From Gracilimonas amylolytica (GTDB lineage: Bacteria > Bacteroidota > Rhodothermia > Balneolales > Balneolaceae), in NCBI RefSeq assembly GCF_002911695.1, contig NZ_PQBS01000013.1, positions 1 to 35,107 on the forward strand: 35,107 nt of DNA, written 5' to 3'. The notes under the pieces were generated by a model, which saw only the letters and a program-made list of their open reading frames with translations, did no database searches and was not told the DNA's origin. Both the position numbers and the translations under genes were made by a program. Positions 1 to 6,110 of this stretch are shown here, piece by piece. The stretch's first letter is position 1. Every line of letters starts with the position of its first letter.

Positions 1-18
1 GGGGCTGAAGTAGCTAAG
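1..18. repeat. Left terminal inverted repeat of the IS
   Basis: Reads GGGGCTGAAGTAGCTAAG and is the exact reverse complement of 703-720. Identity stops after 18 bases on both sides. It lies 3 bases beyond the transposase stop codon. Confidence 0.92.
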
Positions 19-20
19 GG

Positions 21-674
21 TTAATGTTTGGTTTGCTTATACCATGATTTTAATTGCTTTAAGAGCTCTGCATGATTGCCTCCGTTGAAGCGCCACTCAC
101 ATTCCTTTAAAAACCAGTAAAAATTATCTGCTTTGATGCCGTTAAATTTGCGCATATGACGCTTGGCTTGATTCCAGAAATTCTCTATTCCATTTATGTG
201 ATTCAGTTGATCTGCAAAGAGTTCACTGTGGTTAATTCGCATGTGGTGGAACTCAGAGATATCCAGGGCATTGTAGGAGCGAAAAGTATCGGTATAAACA
301 ATACTATCCGGCTGCACATTCTGTTGAATAATTGGTAGCAAGGTTTCTGTTTTAGCATTCGGAATAATAGCCGTGTACACTTTACCTCCACGCTTAAGTA
401 ATCCAAATACAGCTACTTTGCCGGTAGATCCACGGCCACGCTTACCTTTACGCTTGCCTCCAAAATAGCTTTCATCGGCTTCCACTTCCCCAGATAATTC
501 ATAACTGGGTAGTTTACTTGCAATGAGTTGACGTAGTCTCATAAAAAACCGTATAGCGGTGTTAGCTTGAACACCAATCAATTCCGAGGCTGCACGGGCC
601 GTAGTACCTGCTACAAAATGTTCTATCAGCCGGCTTTGTTGGTGTGGGGTTAATCGACTTTTGCGTTCATACAT
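21..674 (-). CDS. IS1595-family transposase (ISXO2-like DDE domain)
   Basis: A 217-residue transposase that would cut and insert the surrounding IS by a DDE mechanism. The C-terminal two thirds is an ISXO2-like domain: VEADESYFGGKRKG carries the first Asp (D67), IVYTDTFRSY the second (D129) and the family signature NGIENFWNQAKRHMRKF the Glu (E164). Residues 1-50 form a short helical N-terminal region that looks helix-turn-helix-like (TARAASELIGVQANTAIRFF). The N-terminal zinc ribbon of the longer family members is absent, consistent with small IS1016-like proteins. The frame is intact and both inverted repeats are present, so the element may be active. It is the only gene of the element. The ATG at 674 is the natural start, 29 bp inside the right repeat. 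Confidence 0.93.
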   Translation of the reverse strand: MYERKSRLTPHQQSRLIEHFVAGTTARAASELIGVQANTAIRFFMRLRQLIASKLPSYELSGEVEADESYFGGKRKGKRGRGSTGKVAVFGLLKRGGKVYTAIIPNAKTETLLPIIQQNVQPDSIVYTDTFRSYNALDISEFHHMRINHSELFADQLNHINGIENFWNQAKRHMRKFNGIKADNFYWFLKECEWRFNGGNHAELLKQLKSWYKQTKH

Positions 675-702
675 AGTAACTAATTTAGCACCTTATTCAA
701 GT

Positions 703-720
703 CTTAGCTACTTCAGCCCC
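703..720. repeat. Right terminal inverted repeat of the IS
   Basis: Reads CTTAGCTACTTCAGCCCC, a perfect inverted copy of 1-18, 29 bp upstream of the transposase start codon. Its outermost base (720) is the third base of the TAG stop of the adjacent MBL-fold gene. Confidence 0.92.
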
Positions 721-1583
721 TAATCATAACTTGATTTCCCTTCATTTTCCAAGAAGTCAATGGTATAATCTTTGTTTGAACAGTACACGTGAATTTTCCC
801 TTTTACACACTCAAAAATTATATCTTTTGCACCGTTTTGTCGAATCTTATTATGATCTGGATATGAAGCATAGTCTGAATCATTTGAATTAGCTTCTCCC
901 ATTACAATTATATCAGGGTCCATAGCATCAATCCATTCTTTAGGTACTTTACCACTTTTGCGGCCATGATGAGGCGCAAACAATATATTTACCTTCGGGA
1001 AAGTCACTCGATCTTTAATTTCTTCCATAAAATCTTTTTCAAGGTCACCCATCCAAATAGCAGTTACTCCACCTTCTAAACTGTATTTTATAATACATGA
1101 AATATTATTTGGAGTATTCCCATCTTTGGCATTTTGAAGAGCCGTCTTAAAATCTTTATCATTTAAATCTGGCCACAAAATATTTATTCCAGAACTCCCT
1201 CGTCCATCACCGTCTTGATTCATCCATTTTCGACTGCATCCTTTACTTATATAGAATGATTTTTTAGAAGAGTTATGAAGTAACTTGTATCGTTTAAAAC
1301 TGTTTGTTTCAACAGACTTTGTAGTTTCATTTTTGACACAATAAAAGTTTAATATTTCAATTTCGTCATCGAAATAATCAAGCTGTTGAATGTGATCTTC
1401 ATCAGGATGAGTAGAAATGAAACGAGTAATACCCTTATGTTTTGATTCCTTTTTTATCTCAGAAATAATTTCTTCTCTGTTTTCATCAGATAAGCAACAA
1501 TCTATAATTGTAAAATTATCTGAACCATGTTTTATATAAAACATGTCTCCATCTCCGACGGAAAAAGATTTTATTGTACTCAT
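720..1583 (-). CDS. ComEC-like MBL-fold metallohydrolase, C-terminus altered by IS
   Basis: A 287-residue metallo-beta-lactamase-fold hydrolase of the soluble ComEC/Rec2-like type. Visible metal ligands are the THPDEDH motif (residues 58-64), the Asp of IWMGDLE (D180) and the His pair of LFAPHHGRKSG (205-206), the usual order for this family. No signal peptide is seen, so it should be cytoplasmic. Its start overlaps the stop of the upstream membrane protein gene (ATGA at 1580-1583), so the two are co-transcribed and probably act together. The stop codon TAG is assembled from two flanking bases plus the last base of the IS, so the native C-terminus was probably different. Base composition is AT-rich. 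Substrate unknown; related domains cleave nucleic acids or other phosphodiesters, but nothing here fixes the reaction. Confidence 0.83.
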   Translation of the reverse strand: MSTIKSFSVGDGDMFYIKHGSDNFTIIDCCLSDENREEIISEIKKESKHKGITRFISTHPDEDHIQQLDYFDDEIEILNFYCVKNETTKSVETNSFKRYKLLHNSSKKSFYISKGCSRKWMNQDGDGRGSSGINILWPDLNDKDFKTALQNAKDGNTPNNISCIIKYSLEGGVTAIWMGDLEKDFMEEIKDRVTFPKVNILFAPHHGRKSGKVPKEWIDAMDPDIIVMGEANSNDSDYASYPDHNKIRQNGAKDIIFECVKGKIHVYCSNKDYTIDFLENEGKSSYD

Positions 1584-2068
1584 TCTAAGTCTGATTTAAT
1601 TCGTTTTGTTATATACGAGGTCTGTTTTCTATAAGAAAAAAGAAATAAAATTAAGACGCTGACCGTGATGATCCCTAAATGTGTTTGAAGACCCCACCCC
1701 AAATTAGTAGTCATTTTTAAATAAATTTTCGAAAGCAAAATTATTAAAAATAAGGAAATCAGTGTTCTATACATGTTGTTTGATTCCGACAAAATTTCGA
1801 GTTTTTGATCCTTTTTAGATGCTTTCACGAAATCTGAATAATTCGCAAATTTGACAAAATTTATCCACTTTAAAATTGGTTCAATTATTAGAGATCCGAA
1901 ACGACTAATTACTAAACCTATGAAATAGTAGAAAAATAATCCGGTAACAATATCATCTTGAATTAAATTGATTTCAGACCAACGGCTAATTACCATACTA
2001 AAAATTACACCTGGGAATAGGTAGTTGAATAAATTATATGATGATATTTTGTTAAGGAGTTCTTTCAT
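1580..2068 (-). CDS. Four-helix membrane protein paired with MBL hydrolase
   Basis: A 162-residue integral membrane protein that I cannot place in a named family. Hydrophobic segments lie at about residues 14-32 (starting NLFNYLFPGVIF), 41-60, 102-118 and 128-147. A charged loop (about 68-100, with KASKKDQKLE) separates the second and third helices, and the tail is basic (KRIKSDLE). It is the first gene of a two-gene operon and overlaps the MBL gene by 4 bases, implying coupled translation. A reasonable inference is that it anchors or regulates the hydrolase at the inner membrane, or is the membrane-damaging partner of a defence pair. Very AT-rich. Confidence 0.7.
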   Translation of the reverse strand: MKELLNKISSYNLFNYLFPGVIFSMVISRWSEINLIQDDIVTGLFFYYFIGLVISRFGSLIIEPILKWINFVKFANYSDFVKASKKDQKLEILSESNNMYRTLISLFLIILLSKIYLKMTTNLGWGLQTHLGIITVSVLILFLFSYRKQTSYITKRIKSDLE

Positions 2069-2690
2069 TTATTACGTTTAGTAAATTGATATATCGTGGT
2101 TTAGAACAGATTAAAGAAGCCATGTTATTACATCCTACGATATTCCAATAACCCCAAAAAAGCAAGTAAACACATAATTTTCAATGTTATGCGTATTTTT
2201 GGAGATTGATATGCAAATAACTTCAGAAACTGTAAAGATGCTCGGTCATTTTTCCCATTTTTCATCAGCCGATAATGTTATAAATTTCCTTCCGAATAAC
2301 CATTATCTTACATACGTTATTAACGAGCTGTTAATCCTGAATATATACTTACTGAGAAGCAAAATTTGACGTGTAGATCAAAATAGAGTATAACACCTTG
2401 TCAAAATCTAAGGTTAACAGTACATTAAACTAGTGCCCTGTATGTTGCGAAGTCCTAAGTTCCACTTGGGAAACGTATTTAATTTCATAGCAGCTACGGG
2501 GCATTTCTTTTAGTTTTATCATCACGCATTTAGTTGCTCACCTATGAAATCCCAACTTTTTCTGGATGATATTTTGGAGATGAATTCATCGAAAGGAAAT
2601 TTTTAAATCTACTAAAGGTTAAAGTATTCAGTTTCTTTTTCTTACTTAATGTAACTTCTATCCGTCATCGGATACATATTTGCAAGGACC
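2069..2690. other. 622-bp intergenic region between divergent genes
   Basis: AT-rich spacer holding the promoters of the membrane-protein operon (leftward) and the AlbA_2 gene (rightward). It contains an imperfect inverted repeat (ATATCGTGG at 2091-2099 against CCTACGATAT at 2134-2143) just upstream of the membrane-protein gene, and a possible structured RNA at 2434-2503. A 61-codon ORF at 2184-2369 has no protein-like features and I do not call it. Confidence 0.6.
2434..2503 (+). ncRNA. Candidate structured RNA
   Basis: TGCCCTGTA (2434-2442) pairs with TACGGGGCA (2495-2503) as a 9-bp closing stem with one G-U wobble, enclosing about 50 nt that contain a small inner TTCC/GGAA hairpin. The second arm is followed by a T-rich run (TTTCTTTTA). 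It lies about 190 bp upstream of the AlbA_2 gene. It could be a small RNA, a leader element or an imperfect terminator; no known family is recognised. Confidence 0.25.
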
Positions 2691-4148
2691 ATGTTATCAC
2701 GTACAGAACAAAAACAATTATTAGAAAGGCTTATTGCTCTACCCAAAGAGTGTGAATGGGTAGAGTTTAAAAAAAGATATGTTGAGGAAACTCAAATAGG
2801 GGAATACATTTCAGCTCTTTCAAATTCAGCATGCCTTCATAACCAAAAATACGGGTACTTGGTTTATGGCATAGAAGACGGAACACATGATATTGTTGGA
2901 ACAGATTTCCATCCGAAAAGTACCAAAATAGGAAACCAGGAGCTTGAAAACTGGTTGGCTACCCAACTGTATCCCAAAATAGATTTTAAAATTTATGAAT
3001 TTGATTATGAAGGAAAGAGTATCTCCATATTTCAAATTGATGCAACGAGAAATCAGCCTGTTCGATTTCGCCACGATAAATTTATTCGTGTTGGCTCATA
3101 TAAAAAGAAACTAGAAGATCATCCTGAAAAGGAAAGAAAAATTTGGAAAAGGCATCCTGAGGCTTCATTTGAGAGTAAAATTGCTTCTGACAATCTTGAG
3201 GGAAATGAAGTACTTCAACTTATTGACTATCCGGCTTTCTTTGAAATGATGAGCATTCCTCTTCCTGCTGATATGAGTGGAATACTTGATAAGCTTATAG
3301 AGGAAAACTTGGTGGCCTTTGATAGCGGTAGATATTCTATAACAAATCTGGGCGCGATTCTATTCGCAAAGCAATTGAATAAATTCCCTTCTCTAAAAAG
3401 AAAATCCATCCGGGTGATTATCTATGATGGAAAAAACAAAGTGAATACGATAAAAGAGCAGAATGGTATTAAGGGATACGCCAATGGTTTTGAAGGACTC
3501 ATTTCATGGATAAACGATCAACTCCCTGAGAATGAAGTGATTGGGCAAGCTTTGAGAAGCAAGGTTAAAATGTATCCCGAAATCGCTATTCGTGAGCTTG
3601 TGGCGAACGCTATTATCCATCAGGATTTCGAGATGAAAGGAACAAATCCAATGATCGAAATTTTTGATGACAGAATTGAGATTACAAACAATGGGAAGCC
3701 TCTTGTTGACCCATTAAGATTTATTGGTGCTACACCTCGCTCACGTAATGAAGAACTGGCTTCATTTATGAGAAGGCTTAATATTTGTGAGGAACGCGGT
3801 AGTGGAATTATTAAGGTTGTAGATGCTGTTGAGATCTTTCAATTGCCCCCACCTGATTTTTTAGTAGATGACTTTCATACCATTGCAAAACTCTATGCTT
3901 ACCGGCCTTTGAATGAAATGGATAAGAAAGATAAAATAAGAGCTTGTTATCAACATACGTGTCTCAAACACTTCTCCGGTGAAAGGATGACCAATAAATC
4001 CCTCAGAAAAAGGTTTGAGATTTCGGACAAGAATTACCCCATGGCTTCTAGAATTATTTCTGATACCATAGAAGCTGGTCTTATTAAGGATTTTGATCCA
4101 TCCAGTAACTCTAAAAGGGATGCCAGTTACATTCCCTTTTGGGCTTGA
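2691..4148 (+). CDS. AlbA_2 / HATPase_c_4 ATP-binding protein
   Basis: A 485-residue protein of the group often labelled RecG-like or putative transcriptional regulator. Residues about 20-140 form an AlbA_2 (Schlafen-type nucleic-acid-binding) domain, opening with ECEWVEFKKRY and including GYLVYGIEDG. Residues about 295-395 form a GHKL-type ATPase domain (HATPase_c_4) with the N-box RELVANAIIHQDF (N306) and the glycine motif EERGSGIIKVVD. The C-terminal 70 residues look like a winged helix. No helicase motifs are present. An AAGGA Shine-Dalgarno-like sequence lies 2 bases before the ATG. The gene stands alone, facing away from the MBL pair, in a stretch rich in defence-like genes. Its role as a regulator or a defence factor cannot be decided from sequence. 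Confidence 0.85.
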   Translation: MLSRTEQKQLLERLIALPKECEWVEFKKRYVEETQIGEYISALSNSACLHNQKYGYLVYGIEDGTHDIVGTDFHPKSTKIGNQELENWLATQLYPKIDFKIYEFDYEGKSISIFQIDATRNQPVRFRHDKFIRVGSYKKKLEDHPEKERKIWKRHPEASFESKIASDNLEGNEVLQLIDYPAFFEMMSIPLPADMSGILDKLIEENLVAFDSGRYSITNLGAILFAKQLNKFPSLKRKSIRVIIYDGKNKVNTIKEQNGIKGYANGFEGLISWINDQLPENEVIGQALRSKVKMYPEIAIRELVANAIIHQDFEMKGTNPMIEIFDDRIEITNNGKPLVDPLRFIGATPRSRNEELASFMRRLNICEERGSGIIKVVDAVEIFQLPPPDFLVDDFHTIAKLYAYRPLNEMDKKDKIRACYQHTCLKHFSGERMTNKSLRKRFEISDKNYPMASRIISDTIEAGLIKDFDPSSNSKRDASYIPFWA

Positions 4149-4191
4149 TCTATGTCACCTTTATGTAACAATTCTAGGGTATTCACCCACA

Positions 4192-4226
4192 AACACCGTT
4201 TTAAAGGTGTTAGAAAGCCTTTTTTT
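4192..4226 (+). terminator. Probable rho-independent terminator
   Basis: AACACC (4192-4197) and GGTGTT (4206-4211) form a 6-bp stem. A competing AAAGG/CCTTT stem overlaps it, and a run of seven T follows at 4220-4226. It lies 44 bp after the AlbA_2 stop codon on the same strand. Confidence 0.45.
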
Positions 4227-4275
4227 ATGTAACGGTTATGTAACACTTGTCCACATTTGGGGGAACTTATCCACA
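4225..4275 (+). repeat. Helically phased 9-mers with DnaA-box-like sequences
   Basis: TTATGTAAC at 4225 and 4236, TTGTCCACA at 4247 and TTATCCACA at 4267. The first three start exactly 11 bp apart and the last is 20 bp on. TTATCCACA matches the DnaA-box consensus exactly and TTGTCCACA differs by one base. A further TTATGTAAC lies at 4161. AT-rich DNA follows. It could be a replication or DnaA-regulated remnant, or coincidence. Confidence 0.4.
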
Positions 4276-4603
4276 ATAAATTATATAGATAACACATATA
4301 TCGCGTTTTGGTATTTTAAAGTAAGTGTCGTTGCCTATTATCACAAAACTGATAAAGAAGAATATTTTGAATGGTGGGCGAAAATTTACTACAAATTTGT
4401 TTATGAGATTTCTGATGAAGGTGAACGTTAATTAATGTTTAAAATAACGGTTGTGAACCATCTTCCTTTTTTTAGCACCAGGTTTTGAGATTGAGTATAA
4501 GCGTGTCGGAGAGTAAGAGAGTAAGTGATTGATGGGCAGCCCTTATATTATTAAGCCTGTATTGGGCCTTACGGTATAGAGAAATGATTTTAGGTTTCAA
4601 TAC

Positions 4604-5527
4604 TCAGTCAACCACCTCTTTCTTCCATCTCAAAGGGCCTAATTCTATAGGTAATGCACGCACAAGTTCATAGAAGCCTTCCAAGTCATTTTCAATATTT
4701 TTGTAAATATAAGGGTCTAATAGACCTGGCACCGGTGCTGCATTTGAATATCTGAGTGTTATTATTGCAAACTTTTTCTCTTTCTTCCTTTTTTGAATTA
4801 TTGCATAGTCAACTTCTGTAGCCAAATATTTTTCATCTTTGAAATTTTCTGTGATAAAAAATACAGCAGCACATGACTCCTCGAATCCCTTCAGTAGTTC
4901 TCTCTCAAGATTAGTTCCCGCTGCCATATTTGGTTCATCCAACCATGGATCAAAACCAGAAACTTTAAGGGCATTATAAAAACGTTTTACAAGAGGTTTA
5001 TCAACTGATTTATGACTTAAAAAAACTTTAATTTTATTTTTTTTGGGAATCCTATTTAAAGGTACTGCTTGTTGCATACGTGCTTCTGGAGAAGCAAGAT
5101 CCGCAACATCACCTAGTCGATGGGTTAGTTCAACAGCAAATGGACGAGCTATTACATTTTTTATATAGTCTAAATAATCGTCTTTTTTACTGCCCTTTGC
5201 AGGCAAAAAATATATATCATTTGATCTGTCAGGTAAGCTTTCAAGAATTTTATAACGAAGAAGAAGTTCTTCATCCAGATTTTGGGGGAATTCCATGCTA
5301 CCGTTCCTTTTTTTCACCTCTTCCCACCATCCATCTGCATCGACTGTATATTTCTGATCTAATGGATTAAGTACTTTTTGAACAAGTAGGTCGCTTTTGC
5401 AAAAATCGAGAAAACGTTCTAAATAATGATCAAACGTTGCTGAGTCCTCATGAAGTAAATCATCCCGCCTGTTTTTAAAATGACGAAGAGAGTCGTTAAT
5501 ATCAGTTTTAGATAAGTTACTTTGCAT
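4604..5527 (-). CDS. TIR-domain protein, probable NADase effector
   Basis: A 307-residue protein with a C-terminal TIR domain (about residues 165-295) and an uncharacterised, charged N-terminal region of about 160 residues. The TIR domain opens with KIKVFLSHKSVDK, has GFDPWLDEPNMAAG at the expected BB-loop position, and places a glutamate (E208 in TNLERELLKGF) where NAD-cleaving TIR domains such as SARM1 carry the catalytic residue; EVDYAI follows. Bacterial TIR proteins of this type commonly deplete NAD+ to stop phage spread, so that role is inferred here. It is the last gene of a tight operon, 12 bp after the zinc-ribbon gene, itself 16 bp after the restriction-modification gene. No membrane segment or signal peptide. 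The N-terminal region may sense the trigger. AT-rich. Confidence 0.85.
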   Translation of the reverse strand: MQSNLSKTDINDSLRHFKNRRDDLLHEDSATFDHYLERFLDFCKSDLLVQKVLNPLDQKYTVDADGWWEEVKKRNGSMEFPQNLDEELLLRYKILESLPDRSNDIYFLPAKGSKKDDYLDYIKNVIARPFAVELTHRLGDVADLASPEARMQQAVPLNRIPKKNKIKVFLSHKSVDKPLVKRFYNALKVSGFDPWLDEPNMAAGTNLERELLKGFEESCAAVFFITENFKDEKYLATEVDYAIIQKRKKEKKFAIITLRYSNAAPVPGLLDPYIYKNIENDLEGFYELVRALPIELGPLRWKKEVVD

Positions 5528-5539
5528 ATCGTATTAGTT

Positions 5540-6094
5540 TCATACTAAGGTTACTTTTGTACCACAGAATACACATCTATCAATTAAATTCCATTTTTCA
5601 GAAATTTTGGCTCTTTTATTACAACATAAAAATTCAATAATTTTCATGTCTGCTTGTTCAGGGCCATGAATCGGTCGTGGAGGGTACATAGATCTTGTAT
5701 ATGTAGTTTCAATGTTTATAAACCCACCTTTATTTGTCCCCATATTTTCCAGTCCAGAAAACATTTTATTTGTCATGGGTAGAATAAACTCTCTTAATAT
5801 ATGTCGCTTTATATATTGTGATACATCCTCAGACAACATTTCGCTTGTATCAGCACTATGTTCGCAGTATGGACAAAAAATATTTTCTCTTTCATCGATA
5901 GTATCTGGCGAATCACCAATTTCTAAGCCCATGCGCTGTATTTGAGGTGCAATAGTCCATGCCAAATCAGACTCGTCATATTTTGTTTTAAAATCTCTAC
6001 CACAAGAACTACAAGTTCGACGAAAATAATTATCTCGATCTACACTTAGCGAAAGATTATAAAGAATTTTATCATCGGATTTTGATTCGTCCAT
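5540..6094 (-). CDS. Double zinc-ribbon protein between RM and TIR genes
   Basis: A 184-residue protein of no family I recognise. Four cysteine pairs suggest two structural zinc sites: CSSCG (28/31) with CPYC (74/77), and the adjacent cysteines of FLCCNKR (157/158) with CVFCG (174/177). The segment between them (about 85-150) is mostly helical and polar, with no membrane helix. It is co-transcribed with the RM gene upstream (16-bp gap) and the TIR gene downstream (12-bp gap). That position suggests a partner or sensor for the TIR effector, or a nucleic-acid-binding accessory, but the sequence alone does not show which. AT-rich like the TIR gene. Confidence 0.72.
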   Translation of the reverse strand: MDESKSDDKILYNLSLSVDRDNYFRRTCSSCGRDFKTKYDESDLAWTIAPQIQRMGLEIGDSPDTIDERENIFCPYCEHSADTSEMLSEDVSQYIKRHILREFILPMTNKMFSGLENMGTNKGGFINIETTYTRSMYPPRPIHGPEQADMKIIEFLCCNKRAKISEKWNLIDRCVFCGTKVTLV

Positions 6095-6110
6095 AAATAC
6101 TTCTTTAACT

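Larger units (their letters stand above)
1..720 (-). mobile_element. Complete IS1595-family insertion sequence
   Basis: A 720-bp element with one transposase gene, bounded by perfect 18-bp terminal inverted repeats (1-18 and 703-720, beginning GGGGCTGAAG). The short length, single ORF and ISXO2-like transposase suit the IS1016-like branch of the IS1595 family; the subgroup is my inference. The left flank lies outside the window, so the expected 8-bp target duplication cannot be tested. The right end sits exactly at the stop codon of the MBL gene. The window starting at the first base of the repeat suggests an assembly or contig edge at a repeated element. Confidence 0.9.
4149..4603. other. 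455-bp intergenic region with terminator and phased repeats
   Basis: Holds the likely AlbA_2 terminator, a short array of phased 9-mers including DnaA-box-like sequences (4225-4275), and AT-rich DNA up to the TIR gene stop. An ORF at 4093-4431 overlaps the AlbA_2 C-terminus in another frame and is not convincing as a gene. Confidence 0.5.

Noticed and set aside
2184-2369. 61-codon plus-strand ORF in the intergenic region
   Set aside because: No family resemblance, no ribosome binding site, AT-rich chance ORF.
4093-4431. 112-codon ORF overlapping the AlbA_2 C-terminus
   Set aside because: Starts inside a real gene in another frame; only its tail looks remotely protein-like. Treated as intergenic.
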